A stretch of DNA of 64,000 nt from Streptomyces sp. PTY087I2. GTDB taxonomy: Bacteria; Actinomycetota; Actinomycetes; Streptomycetales; Streptomycetaceae. Of this stretch, positions 54,846 through 64,000 are shown in pieces (within the stretch, counting starts at the first letter, position 1; every line of letters starts with the position of its first letter). A program made the position numbers and the translations under genes. The notes beneath the pieces were generated by a model that did no database searches, was not told the origin of the DNA, and saw only the letters and a list, made by a program, of their open reading frames with translations. The DNA lies in assembly GCF_001687325.1 (NCBI RefSeq), contig NZ_LZRD01000011.1:1-64000 (forward strand), written 5' to 3'.

Positions 54846-55746
54846 GGCGGACCTCCGTCGCGCAGACCTGGTAGCCGAACCACTGGTTGACGGCCAGCAT
54901 CGGGCCGTTGCCGGTGTCGTTGGAGGTGTAGGCGTCCGTGTAGCCGGCCGCCCGTGCCCGGTGCAGCGAGTCGTTCTTCGCGAGCTTCGCCAGGCCCCGC
55001 CCCCGGAACTCCCGCAGGGTGCCGGTCATGGCGCTCAGATACGTCCGTACGCCGTCGGTGGTCGCCGCGCTGAACGCCGCCACCTTCCCGTCCACCAGCG
55101 CCACCGACGTCAGCCCCTGGTCGAAGGCCGGGTGCCGCCAGACGTTCGTCAGCCAGTCCTCGTAGTCGTCCAGCTCGGAGGCGATGTCGCCCGGCTCGTC
55201 CGCCGTCACCTCGGCGTCCGCCTCGAACAGCGCCCGGGGATCGTCGGCGAAGTCCGCCCCGGTCCGCAGCTCGACACCCGGCGGCAGCTCCTGACGCGGC
55301 GGCAGGGAACCACCCGCCAGGTCCAGCCGCTGGAAGTGCGCCGAGCGCTTGGGCTCGTAACCCCGCTTACGGGCGAACTCCAGGCTCTCCGCGTTGTCCA
55401 GCACCCACGCGTACAGCACCGTGGCCCCGACCCCGGCCAGGTGCTCCTCCGCCGTGCGCAGCAGCAGCGAGCCCGCGCCCCGGTTGGTGCGGCCTGGGAG
55501 CGTCTGCGGGGTGAAGTAGCCCTGCCCCGGCTCGGGGCTCTCGTGGGCGATGCCCGCCTGGGCCGTGGCGATGATCTCGCCGTCCTCCTCGGCGACCAGC
55601 AGCCGGTAGTGCTTGTCCGGATGGGCGTGCGCCAGGTCGTGGACGATCTGCTCGGGGGTGGCCACCATCCAGGGGACCGAGGCCCGGCGGGCCCGGGTCC
55701 ACGCCTCCGCGTCGGACGGGCGGAAGTCACGCACGATCACAGTCAT
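54829..55746 (-). CDS. GNAT family N-acetyltransferase
   Basis: 305 residues with two GNAT-like domains. The N-terminal one has TNRGAGSLLLRTAEEHL, and the C-terminal one FRGRGLAKLAKNDSLHRARAAGYTDAYTSND, where R-x-x-G-x-A binds acetyl-CoA, followed by NGPMLAVNQWFGYQV. This double-domain type resembles mycothiol synthase and aminoglycoside-modifying relatives. The substrate is unknown. ATG at 55746; it overlaps the DUF402 gene downstream. Confidence 0.88.
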   Translation of the reverse strand: MTVIVRDFRPSDAEAWTRARRASVPWMVATPEQIVHDLAHAHPDKHYRLLVAEEDGEIIATAQAGIAHESPEPGQGYFTPQTLPGRTNRGAGSLLLRTAEEHLAGVGATVLYAWVLDNAESLEFARKRGYEPKRSAHFQRLDLAGGSLPPRQELPPGVELRTGADFADDPRALFEADAEVTADEPGDIASELDDYEDWLTNVWRHPAFDQGLTSVALVDGKVAAFSAATTDGVRTYLSAMTGTLREFRGRGLAKLAKNDSLHRARAAGYTDAYTSNDTGNGPMLAVNQWFGYQVCATEVRHVRTL

Positions 55747-55816
55747 GCGGTGGACCGTATGCGCAGCCGCGCCCCGAACGCCTCCCCTTTTTCCGCCCGT
55801 GGGGGACAATCGGCCC

Positions 55817-56191
55817 GTGACTGAGAAGATCGTCCTCGACCCGGACTCCGGCATCGCCCCGTACGAGCAACTGCGCACACAGCTCTCCGAACTGGCCCGT
55901 TCCGGCGCGCTGCCCGTCGGCCACCGGCTCCCGACCGTACGCGGCTTCGCCGAGGAACTGGGCCTCGCCGCCAACACCGTCGCCAAGGCCTACCGGGCCC
56001 TGGAGGCGGACGGGGTGATCGAGACCCGGGGGCGTAACGGAACGTTCGTCGCGGCCGCCGGGGGAGCGGCCGAACAGCGGGCCGCGGCCGCCGCGCAGCA
56101 GTACGCCGAGACCGCCGAGCGGCTCGGCCTCACCCGGCAGCAGGCCCTGTCGCTGGCCAAGGACGCGGTGCGGGCGGCGTACGGCGACTGA
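55817..56191 (+). CDS. GntR-family regulator, short YtrA-like type
   Basis: 124 residues from the GTG at 55817. The N-terminal winged helix-turn-helix (PYEQLRTQLSELARSGALPVGHRLPTVRGFAEELGLAANTVAKAYRALEADGVIETRGRNGTFV in pieces) is followed by only about 45 residues of helix, too short for a ligand-binding domain. This is the YtrA class, which often regulates ABC exporters. None is next to it. Divergent from the acetyltransferase gene. Confidence 0.88.
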   Translation: MTEKIVLDPDSGIAPYEQLRTQLSELARSGALPVGHRLPTVRGFAEELGLAANTVAKAYRALEADGVIETRGRNGTFVAAAGGAAEQRAAAAAQQYAETAERLGLTRQQALSLAKDAVRAAYGD

Positions 56192-56259
56192 CCGCGCAGC
56201 CGTACCGGTAACCCGTGGACCCGGCGGCCCCGGGGACCCGGCCGACCCGTGGGCCCGGG

Positions 56260-56287
56260 GTCAGAGGTACGACCCCGCGACCCGGCG

Positions 56288-56306
<19 letters not shown>
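56260..56306. repeat. 27-base near-tandem duplication at the 3' end of the ATPase gene
   Basis: GTCAGAGGTAC followed by two variable bases and CCCCGCG occurs at 56260-56279 and again at 56287-56306. The second copy contains the stop codon and last codons of the leftward ATPase gene, so the first is an echo just past its end. Confidence 0.6.
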
Positions 56307-57391
<1,085 letters not shown>

Positions 57392-57551
57392 GATCCGGCA
57401 CAGGGGCACCCCGCGCACCCGGTTTCCCGGCGCGTGCCGCCCACGCGAGCTGGGGCGACCGACGGAGTGGCAGCCGACGGGGCGACAGCGAGGCCTAGAT
57501 GAGCGCCTGTTGAACCGCCGGGGGCGGACGGAAGCACTCCACTCTCATTTT

Positions 57552-57561
57552 TGGCATGAAC
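57552..57561 (+). promoter_or_regulatory. AdpA-like box upstream of the SGNH lipase gene
   Basis: TGGCATGAAC matches the AdpA consensus TGGCSNGWWY at 9 of 10 positions. It lies 66 bases before the ATG. CTACT / AGTAG (57586-57599) is a small inverted repeat between it and the gene. Confidence 0.45.
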
Positions 57562-57627
57562 ACTTCCGGTCGGGCGGGAGCGCTGCTACTACGGAGTAGG
57601 CAGATACCCCCTGCTCAAGGAGGTTCC

Positions 57628-58431
57628 ATGAAAATGTCCAGACTCGTGGCGTTCTCGGCCTCGCTCCTGCTCGGTGCCGCCCTCGCCCTGACCGGTGCGG
57701 GAGTCGCGAACGCCGACTCGTCCGCCGCCGCCGTCGACTATGTCGCCCTCGGCGACTCGTACTCCTCCGGCGTCGGAGCCGGCAGCTACGACGGCTCCAG
57801 CTGCAAGCGCAGCAGCCGCGCCTACCCCGCCCTCTGGGCGGCCGCCAACTCCCCCACCACCTTCGACTTCGCCGCCTGCTCCGGAGCCAGGACCAACGAC
57901 GTCACGAGCAGTCAGCTCGGCAAGCTGAACGCCTCGACCGACCTCGTCTCGATCTCCATCGGCGGCAACGACGCCGGATTCGCCGACGTCATGACGACCT
58001 GTGTCCTCCAGTCCGAGGCCACCTGCCTCAGCCGGATCGCCACCGCCCGCGCCTACGTCGACTCCACCCTCCCCGGCCGGCTCGACTCCGTGTACTCGGC
58101 GATCCGCGCCAAGGCTCCCTCCGCCCGGGTCGTCGTCCTCGGCTACCCCCGCTTCTACCAGCTCGGCGGCAGCTGCATAGCCGGTCTCAGCGAGAAGGAG
58201 CGCTCTGCCATCAACGGGGCGTCCGACCACCTCAACACGGCCACCGCCAAGCGGGCGGCGGACCACGGCTTCACCTTCGGCGACGTCAGGACGACCTTCA
58301 CCGGGCACGAGATCTGCTCCGGCAACGCCTGGCTGCACAGCGTGAACTGGCTCAACATCGGCGAGTCCTACCACCCCACGGCCGCCGGACAGTCGGGAGG
58401 CTATCTTCCGGTCTTCAAGTCCGCTCTCTGA
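57628..58431 (+). CDS. Secreted SGNH/GDSL lipase-esterase
   Basis: 267 residues from the ATG at 57628 (AAGGAGG upstream). Signal peptide to about ANA at 29. Block I VALGDSYSSG (Ser44 nucleophile), the Gly in the ACSGA region, block III SIGGNDAGF (oxyanion Asn), and the C-terminal His in ESYHPTAAG. Six Cys could form three disulfides, as in the secreted Streptomyces enzymes of this group. It hydrolyses lipids or esters outside the cell. Confidence 0.93.
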   Translation: MKMSRLVAFSASLLLGAALALTGAGVANADSSAAAVDYVALGDSYSSGVGAGSYDGSSCKRSSRAYPALWAAANSPTTFDFAACSGARTNDVTSSQLGKLNASTDLVSISIGGNDAGFADVMTTCVLQSEATCLSRIATARAYVDSTLPGRLDSVYSAIRAKAPSARVVVLGYPRFYQLGGSCIAGLSEKERSAINGASDHLNTATAKRAADHGFTFGDVRTTFTGHEICSGNAWLHSVNWLNIGESYHPTAAGQSGGYLPVFKSAL

Positions 58432-58471
58432 CCGGCGCGTTCCTCTGATGGCCGCCTAGTGCGGAAGTCTG

Positions 58472-58502
58472 CGGGAGTCCTCGTCGGCCGAGGGCTCCCG
58501 CT
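58472..58502 (+). terminator. Hairpin after the SGNH gene
   Basis: GCGGGAG (58472-58478) with CTCCCGC (58496-58502), continued inside by CCTCG/CGAGG around a short loop. A second weaker hairpin, GGGGCA / TGCCCC, follows at 58529-58552. Confidence 0.75.
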
Positions 58503-58701
58503 TCGGGGCCGAACAGCGGGCACCTAAGGGGCAAACCTGTCGAACTGCCCCAAGTCGCCCTGGAATCGCGCGGATTCGGTAACGGCCCGTCAACCTCCGT
58601 ATATGTGTGCGCAATCGCGTGGCCGGGATACACGGGTGTCACCGCGGGACGATAGGGTTAACCTGCCCGGACCGGGTGCCCTCGTACGGGTGGGGAGTGA
58701 C

Positions 58702-58965
58702 ATGGAACAGATAACGGTGCGAAGCAGGCCGCGTGTGCCTGCCATCACATGCGGGAGCGGTGCGACCAGTACGCGCCTCGACCGCCATCTCGCGGTGCTC
58801 GGCGGACCCGTCGTCCCGCAGCGCGAGTCGGCCGAAGCGACGCTGCTCATGCGTGAGCTGACCTCGCGTGATGCCGCGCACACCCGCCGGAGCAGGAGCG
58901 CCCGCGTGTCGCTCTTCGCGCCGCTGCGGCGACTGCGGCGCTCGCTCTTCGGCAGCCGCCGCTGA
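58702..58965 (+). CDS. Small conserved basic protein, function unknown
   Basis: 87 residues, very rich in Arg and Ser (last third: SRSARVSLFAPLRRLRRSLFGSRR). ATG with GGGGAGTGA upstream and coding-type third positions. A possible promoter with TATATG lies at 58602. No Cys motif, signal or helix is seen. The basic amphipathic end could bind nucleic acid or the membrane. I think it is conserved in Streptomyces, but I know no function. Confidence 0.65.
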   Translation: MEQITVRSRPRVPAITCGSGATSTRLDRHLAVLGGPVVPQRESAEATLLMRELTSRDAAHTRRSRSARVSLFAPLRRLRRSLFGSRR

Positions 58966-59019
58966 CCCACGGCCCGGCTCGCCCGGACCGGACCGCCCCA
59001 CCGCTCGGGACGGACCAGG

Positions 59020-60216
59020 TCAGGCGATCACCCCGTCCCGGCGCAGCACCGATGTCTGCTCGTCCGTCATCCCCAGGGCTCGCAGCAGCGCATCGGTGTG
59101 CTCGCCCAGCGCCGGTACGGCACCCATCCGTGGATCCGGGCCGCCCGGCAGCGTGATCGGCGGCAGCAGTGCCCGCAACGGCCCCACCGGTGAACCCACT
59201 TCCCGCCACCGGTCCCGCGCCGCGAGCTGCGGATGCGCCGCCACATCGGCCACCGTGTTCAGCCGGGCACAGGCGATTCCCGCCGCCTCAAGGCCGGCCA
59301 GCGCCTCCTCGCCCGTGAGGCCCGCCAGCGCCCGGCCCACCGCTTCGTCGGTCCGCTCCCGGTTCGCGGTCCGCGCGGCGTTCGTCGCGAAGTCCGGGTC
59401 ATCGGCCAACTCGGGCCGCCCCAGAACCCGTTCCGCCAGTCGCCGCCACTCCCGGTCGTTCTGCACGGAGAGCAGCACCTGCTCGCCGTCGGCCGTGGCG
59501 AAGGCGTCGTACGGGGCGATCACCGAGTGCGCGAGTCCCGTACGCGGCGGGGGCGTGGCCCCGTGCATGCCCTGGTGCAGCGGGTGGCCCATCCACTCGG
59601 TCAGCGCGTCCAGCATGGAGACCTCCACCGGGCCGCCCCGCCCGGTGGACGCCCGCCGCAGCAGCGCCGCGAGCACCCCGGAGAACGCGTACATCGCCGC
59701 CGCGATGTCGGCCGCCGGAACACCCGCCTTCACCGGCTGCTCCGCCGTTCCCGTCACCGAGACGAGTCCGGCCTCGCACTGCACGAGCATGTCGTAGGCC
59801 CGCTTGTGCGCGTACGGCCCGCCCGCCCCGTAACCGGAGATGTCGACGGCCACGAGCCGCGGGTGCGCGGCGCAGAGCGAGGCGGCGTCGAGCCCGAGCC
59901 GGGCCGCCGCCCCCTGCGCCAGATTCTGGACGAACACATCGGCCCCGGCGACGAGTTCACGGACCACCGCGAGGCCGCGCGGGTCCTTCAGATCGACGGC
60001 GAGGGACTTCTTGCCGCGGTTGCACCAGACGAAGTGCGAGGCGAGTCCGCGCGCCGCCGTGTCGTAGCCGCGCGCGAAGTCGCCGCCGTCCGGGCGCTCC
60101 ACCTTGATGACCCTGGCTCCGAGGTCGGCGAGCTGCCGGGTGGCGAAGGGGGCGGCGACCGCCTGCTCGACGGCCACCACCGTGATGCCGTCGAGGGGGA
60201 GGGGCAATGTGTTCAT
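59020..60216 (-). CDS. CaiB/BaiF family (class III) CoA-transferase
   Basis: 398 residues. Starts LDGITVVAVEQAVAAPFATRQLADLGARVIKVERPDGGDFAR, the classic N-terminus of the family. The catalytic Asp is probably in AYDMLVQCEAGL, followed by VSVTG. It moves CoA between carboxylic acids. The ATG at 60216 is used; one at 60228 is possible. Last gene of a leftward run from hmgA, so a link to aromatic acid breakdown is possible but unproven. Confidence 0.88.
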   Translation of the reverse strand: MNTLPLPLDGITVVAVEQAVAAPFATRQLADLGARVIKVERPDGGDFARGYDTAARGLASHFVWCNRGKKSLAVDLKDPRGLAVVRELVAGADVFVQNLAQGAAARLGLDAASLCAAHPRLVAVDISGYGAGGPYAHKRAYDMLVQCEAGLVSVTGTAEQPVKAGVPAADIAAAMYAFSGVLAALLRRASTGRGGPVEVSMLDALTEWMGHPLHQGMHGATPPPRTGLAHSVIAPYDAFATADGEQVLLSVQNDREWRRLAERVLGRPELADDPDFATNAARTANRERTDEAVGRALAGLTGEEALAGLEAAGIACARLNTVADVAAHPQLAARDRWREVGSPVGPLRALLPPITLPGGPDPRMGAVPALGEHTDALLRALGMTDEQTSVLRRDGVIA

Positions 60217-60284
60217 GACCCCGTGCATACCCGCTGACCGGCGCTTTCGCCACTCTCCGCCGCCAGGAGCCCCCGGGCCCTCCG

Positions 60285-61583
60285 CTACAGCAGCGCGAAC
60301 TGCCCCTCCGGGCCCTCCTCCTGGTGGCCGAGCACCGATGCGGGGCGCCGGGCCGAGGGCGGGACGGGCAGCACGCCCGCCGCCCGCAGCTCGGCCGGGC
60401 CGATCAGCGGGCCCGTCTCCAGCGCCGCCCGCAGCTCCTTCCGGGCACCCGCCGTGCCGTCCAGCAGAGCCAGTACGGTGATGAGTTCGAGCAGCTCCGA
60501 GGTCCACTCCCGGGGCCAGCCGCGCGCCCCGACCGCGTCGAGGCCGTCCGCGGCCGCGCCGTCCGGCCCCCGGCCCGCCGCTGCCGCCGCACGGCGGCCG
60601 AACCAGAGCTCCAGCACCCGCACCCCGCCCACCGTGAACTCCCAGGCCGCCGCGGGCACCGGCGAGATCCGGCCGTCGCCGACGGTGAGCGCCTCCTCCT
60701 CGGCGTCGTAGGACAGCTCGGTGGGGCGGGCGGGGAGCGCCGCCCGCACATAGGGCCTGCGTCCGCCCGGCAGCCGGGGCCGCTCCCCGCCCCGGGCCCC
60801 GCGCGACTGGAGCCGCAGCAGCTCCCGGCCGAGCGCCACCCCCGACGACCACACCGCCCCGTCGGCCGGCAGCGGGATCAGGGGGCCGGTGGCGGCGGGC
60901 CGGGCGGCAGCCAGGATCCAGGCCAGCACCGCTTCCGGGGTGAACACGTCCGGCTCCCCGCGACCGCTGCCGCCGAGCCGCCCGCACAGCAGGTCCAGGA
61001 GCCCCGGCGCGAGGTTGGGCTCCGTGCCCCCGGGCCTGCGGTGGAGCGGCCTGATCCGGCCGGGCCGCCCGGCGGGGGAGTGCCCGTCGGGCAGCAGCGC
61101 GGTCACGGACAGGGCGGGCCCGGCGTCCTCGGGGGCGGCGCTGTGTTCGACCGCGAAGAGCTGCTGCCCGTCGGCGACCCGCCACAGCTCCGGCCGGGCC
61201 GCGTCGATCAGCCGGTGGTCGGGGAGCAGCCACTGTTCGTCGTAGGGGCCGTGCAGGATGCGTACGGGGTCGGGGCAGGGGCCGGGATCCCGGGCGAAGC
61301 GGGCCGTGCCGGTCGACTGGCCGGGCAGGGCGGCGACCGAGGTGTGCGGCGTACGGGAACGGGTGGCGGCGAAAAGCCGCTCCTGCTCGGCCGTTTCGGC
61401 ACCGGCCAGGCGTTCCCAGCGGGCCCGGAGCGCCACGGGGTCGGGGCCACTCACCCAGGCGCGGCCGGTCCGCAGCGGCCGTACCGACCACGGCATCAGC
61501 TCGTCCAGCGGGATGAACGCGTCGAGCGGCGAGGACTCCGTGTCCCCGCCGGATCCGGCCGCCGCCGTCCTGCACGCTGCCAC
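60285..61583 (-). CDS. Type ISP restriction/modification C-terminal domain protein (stand-alone)
   Basis: 432 residues from the GTG at 61583 (GGGGAGGGA upstream). The sequence follows the C-terminal target-recognition domain of type ISP restriction-modification enzymes (PF18135): PWSVRPLRTGRAWV, PGQSTGTARFARD, LLPDHRLIDAARPELWRV, RIRPLHRRPGG with NLAPGLLDLL, ARGGERPRLPGGRRPYVRAALP. Helicase, nuclease and methyltransferase domains are absent, so it cannot cut or methylate by itself. Streptomyces commonly carry this isolated form. The role is unknown. Confidence 0.75.
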   Translation of the reverse strand: MAACRTAAAGSGGDTESSPLDAFIPLDELMPWSVRPLRTGRAWVSGPDPVALRARWERLAGAETAEQERLFAATRSRTPHTSVAALPGQSTGTARFARDPGPCPDPVRILHGPYDEQWLLPDHRLIDAARPELWRVADGQQLFAVEHSAAPEDAGPALSVTALLPDGHSPAGRPGRIRPLHRRPGGTEPNLAPGLLDLLCGRLGGSGRGEPDVFTPEAVLAWILAAARPAATGPLIPLPADGAVWSSGVALGRELLRLQSRGARGGERPRLPGGRRPYVRAALPARPTELSYDAEEEALTVGDGRISPVPAAAWEFTVGGVRVLELWFGRRAAAAAGRGPDGAAADGLDAVGARGWPREWTSELLELITVLALLDGTAGARKELRAALETGPLIGPAELRAAGVLPVPPSARRPASVLGHQEEGPEGQFALL

Positions 61584-61682
61584 CGAGCCGTCCCTCCCCT
61601 GTCCGCCGTGACCTGGCCGCGGTGACCTGTCGGCCGTGGCCCTTCGCATCGTAACTGCGGGCGGAGTCCGCATGGCGTGAGG

Positions 61683-62516
61683 TCAGTGGGCCTCGACCGT
61701 CACGGAGAAGGAGAACCGGTCGCCCCGGTAGCGGATCCGGGCCACGTCCACCACGCGCCCCTCCTCGTCGTATGTCACGCCCGTGTAGTGCAGGATCGGG
61801 CTGAGCAGCGGGACCTGGAGCAGCTCGGCGGTGACGGGGTCGGCGAGGCGGGCCTCCACCGTGTCGGTGATCCGGGAGATCCTCACCCCGACGACGTCGC
61901 GCAGGACCTTCGTCATCGGCCAGCGTTCGAGGTCGGCCACGTCGATCCGGGCGGCGATGTCGGGGCGCACCGCGTTCTCCGCCCAGTTGGTGGGCTCGTC
62001 GCTCTCGCCGTCGCGGCGCAGCCGCCGGTAGCGGGTCACCTCGGCGCAGTCCGGGAAGAACTCCGCGAGATCGCCGGGCAGCGGCACCGGGCCGTGGCCG
62101 AGCACGGTCGTCGCCTCGCCGGACTGCTGGGCCACGATCGCGTCGACCGAACCCAGCAGCCGGACCGGGGAGACCCGCCGGGCGCGCGGCTCGATGAACG
62201 TGCCGCGCCGCCGGTGCCGGCTGATCAGCCCCTCCGTCTCCAGCTCCTTGAGCGCCTGGCGCATCGTGAGGACGCTGACCCCGTAGTGCGCGGCGAGCTG
62301 TTCCTCGGTGGGCAGCCGGGCGGAGGCGTCCTGCGGGCGGCCCAGTATGGAGGCCCGCAGCGACTGGGACACCTGGTACCAGAGAGGCAGCTTCCGGTTC
62401 AGGACGAGGGAGTCGGGGGCGAAGGCGGCCGGCTGGCGCGGCTGGTCCGCCCCGCTGTCCGTCCCGGCCTGCTCATGGCTCTCGGTCATGTCGTCCCCGT
62501 CCCCGTCCCGTCCCAT
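61683..62516 (-). CDS. GntR-family regulator with UTRA ligand domain (HutC type)
   Basis: 277 residues from the ATG at 62516 (GGAGGGG before it; ATG 62489 is an alternative). Winged helix-turn-helix at about 40-110 (LPTEEQLAAHYGVSVLTMRQALKELETEGLISRHRRRGTF), then a UTRA domain to the end (LLQVPLLSPILHYTGVTYDEEGRVVDVARIRYRGDRFSF). It lies 31 bases downstream of hmgA on the same strand, so it most likely controls tyrosine/homogentisate breakdown. The symmetric site at 63915-63938 is a candidate target. Confidence 0.88.
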   Translation of the reverse strand: MGRDGDGDDMTESHEQAGTDSGADQPRQPAAFAPDSLVLNRKLPLWYQVSQSLRASILGRPQDASARLPTEEQLAAHYGVSVLTMRQALKELETEGLISRHRRRGTFIEPRARRVSPVRLLGSVDAIVAQQSGEATTVLGHGPVPLPGDLAEFFPDCAEVTRYRRLRRDGESDEPTNWAENAVRPDIAARIDVADLERWPMTKVLRDVVGVRISRITDTVEARLADPVTAELLQVPLLSPILHYTGVTYDEEGRVVDVARIRYRGDRFSFSVTVEAH

Positions 62517-62547
62517 TCCGCCCCTCCGGACCTCCCGCGCCCGTCGG

Positions 62548-63867
62548 CTACGGCCGGAAGTTGCGGCTCAGACCCTGCCACACGTCGTCGTAACCGCGCT
62601 GGAGATGGCCGGCGGAGGCCGCCTGCTCCGTCGCCGTGACCGGCCAACGGGTCTCGAACATGAACGCCAGACCGTCGTCGATCTTCTGCGGCTTCAGCTC
62701 CGCCGCGCTCGCCCGGTCGAAGGTCTCCCGGTCCGGGCCGTGCGCCGACATCATGTTGTGCAGGGAGCCGCCGCCGGGGACGAAGCCGTCGGCCTTCGCG
62801 TCGTACGCCCCGTCGATCAGGCCCATGTACTCGCTCATCACATTGCGGTGGAAGTACGGCGGGCGGAAGGTGTCCTCGCCGACCAGCCAGCGCGGGGCGA
62901 AGACGACGAAGTCCACCCCGGCCAGCCCCGGGGTGTCGGACGGCGAGGTCAGCACCGTGAAGATCGACGGGTCGGGGTGGTCGTAGCTGATCGTGCCGAT
63001 CACGTTGAACCGGCGTAGGTCGTAGACGTACGGGGTGTGGTTGCCGTGCCAGGCCACCACATCGAGCGGCGAGTGGTCGTACGTCGCCGACCAGAGGTTC
63101 CCGCAGAACTTGTTGACCACCTCCACCGGGCCCTCGCGGTCCTCGTACGCGGCGACGGGGGCCAGGAAATCCCGGGCGTTCGCCAGGCCGTTGGCGCCGA
63201 TCGGGCCGAGGTCGGGCAGCGCGAACGGGCGGCCGTAGTTCTCGCAGACGTAACCGCGCGCGGTCTCCTCCAGCAGCTCCACCCGGAAGCGGACCCCGCG
63301 CGGGATCAGCGCGACATGGCCCGGTTCGGCGTGCAGCAGGCCCAGCTCGGTGCGGAGCAGCAGCCCGCCGCGCTCCGGGACGATCAGCAGCTCGCCGTCG
63401 GAGTCGCTGAACACCCGGTCCGTCATCGAGGAGTTGGCGTGGTAGAGGTGGATGGCCATCCCGGCGCGCTGGGCGGCGTCGCCGTTGCCGCCGAGCGTCC
63501 ACAGGCCGGTCAGGAAGTCCGTGCCGGGCGCGGGGTCGGGCAGCGGGTTCCAGCGGAGCCGGTTCGGGTCCGGCACGGTCTCGGTGAACGGGGCCGAGCG
63601 CAGGGCACCGTTGTCGATGCGGGTGAACGCCGGGTGGGCGGCCGAGGGGCGGATCCGGTAGAGCCAGGAACGGCGGTTGTCCGCGCGCGGCTCGGTGAAG
63701 GCGGAGCCGCTCAGCTGCTCCGCGTACAGCCCGAGGGGGGCGCGCTGGGGGGAGTTGCGGCCGTGCGGGAGCGCCCCCGGCACCGCCTCCGAGCTGTGCT
63801 CGTTGCCGAAGCCGGAGGAATAGGTCAGCCCTTCGGCCGTCTTCCTCGCCTGGTCGATCGCGCTCAT
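62548..63867 (-). CDS. hmgA: Homogentisate 1,2-dioxygenase
   Basis: 439 residues. Opens the ring of homogentisate in tyrosine and phenylalanine catabolism, using Fe(II) and oxygen. N-terminal [19 protein letters not shown] and the metal site are conserved: [26 protein letters not shown] (His and Glu ligands) and [10 protein letters not shown]. First gene of a leftward run with the GntR regulator. Fumarylacetoacetase and maleylacetoacetate isomerase genes are not in the window. Confidence 0.95.
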   Translation of the reverse strand: MSAIDQARKTAEGLTYSSGFGNEHSSEAVPGALPHGRNSPQRAPLGLYAEQLSGSAFTEPRADNRRSWLYRIRPSAAHPAFTRIDNGALRSAPFTETVPDPNRLRWNPLPDPAPGTDFLTGLWTLGGNGDAAQRAGMAIHLYHANSSMTDRVFSDSDGELLIVPERGGLLLRTELGLLHAEPGHVALIPRGVRFRVELLEETARGYVCENYGRPFALPDLGPIGANGLANARDFLAPVAAYEDREGPVEVVNKFCGNLWSATYDHSPLDVVAWHGNHTPYVYDLRRFNVIGTISYDHPDPSIFTVLTSPSDTPGLAGVDFVVFAPRWLVGEDTFRPPYFHRNVMSEYMGLIDGAYDAKADGFVPGGGSLHNMMSAHGPDRETFDRASAAELKPQKIDDGLAFMFETRWPVTATEQAASAGHLQRGYDDVWQGLSRNFRP

Positions 63868-63914
63868 CCCGCACTCCCGGTGCCCAAGAAAGCCCTCGGA
63901 TCCGCCGGACGACG

Positions 63915-63956
63915 AATCCTATGTACCACCGTAGGAATAGGAGCGGGGCGCGTCAA
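63915..63956 (-). promoter_or_regulatory. hmgA promoter with overlapping inverted repeat
   Basis: On the minus strand, TTGACG (63956-63951), a 17-base spacer, and TACGGT (63933-63928). AATCCTATG / CGTAGGAAT (63915-63923, 63930-63938), 7 of 9 symmetric, overlaps the -10, so a bound repressor would block transcription. The GntR protein at 61683-62516 is the likely ligand-responsive repressor. Confidence 0.5.
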
Positions 63957-64000
63957 CGGCACACATCGGGCCATTCGGTGCGTGTGCCTCCGCTGTCCCG

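Overview
The window is a piece of chromosome from a Streptomyces, most likely of the S. griseus clade. GC content is very high, with G or C at nearly every third codon position, and GTG/TTG starts are common. Genes typical of the genus are present: a SepF paralogue, DUF5685, a WYL regulator, a DUF5925 ATPase and the FxSxx-COOH peptide system. Two secreted proteases look, from memory, nearly identical to streptogrisins B and D of S. griseus. I see no tRNA, rRNA, insertion sequence, phage gene or CRISPR array.

Layout. 1-9 kb is core housekeeping: rluB (cut by the left edge), an NrtR-type NUDIX regulator with an ADP-ribosylglycohydrolase behind a 33-bp palindrome, a facing nucleotidyltransferase, a Rieske lipoprotein, and the co-oriented set aroH-tyrA-cmk-plsC-der. 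9-21 kb is mixed: two uncharacterised conserved genes, a glycosyltransferase pair, a WYL regulator, an I78 protease inhibitor, a PAP2 phosphatase, a DHA2 exporter, an acyl-CoA dehydrogenase, a SepF paralogue and a cysteine-rich DUF5685 protein.

21.1-30.5 kb is a transport and oxidation island, probably for organosulfur compounds. It has two binding lipoproteins, two permeases, one ATPase, an FAD/NAD(P)-binding protein and two flavin-dependent (LLM) monooxygenases, transcribed from divergent promoters at about 22.4 kb. The leftward promoter drives an apparently leaderless 23-codon leader peptide ending in Cys-stop, of the type seen upstream of sulfur genes in Streptomyces. This is the best clue to the island's substrate.

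31.5-46 kb holds sprB and sprD around a peptide-modification and signalling locus: a SLOG-like protein convergent with a SLATT-like membrane protein, an unknown one-helix membrane protein, then fxsA (RiPP precursor ending in FxSxx), fxsB (cyclophane-forming radical SAM/SPASM enzyme with a C-terminal half that looks like an inactivated HExxH domain), fxsC (TIR-like) and a 1311-residue ParA-like/TIR/NB-ARC/TPR protein. The enzymes are a known family set. What the peptide does, and whether SLOG and SLATT belong to it, is open, and this is the most interesting system in the window.

45-58 kb is rich in secreted hydrolases (phospholipase A2, lipase, a sortase-anchored LPMO, an SGNH lipase), several preceded by AdpA-like boxes. 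It also has a tripartite tricarboxylate transporter with a response regulator but no kinase, and a methyltransferase-NUDIX-VOC triple fusion. 59-64 kb is a leftward run: hmgA (tyrosine catabolism), a GntR/UTRA regulator, a stand-alone type ISP C-terminal domain and a CaiB-type CoA-transferase.
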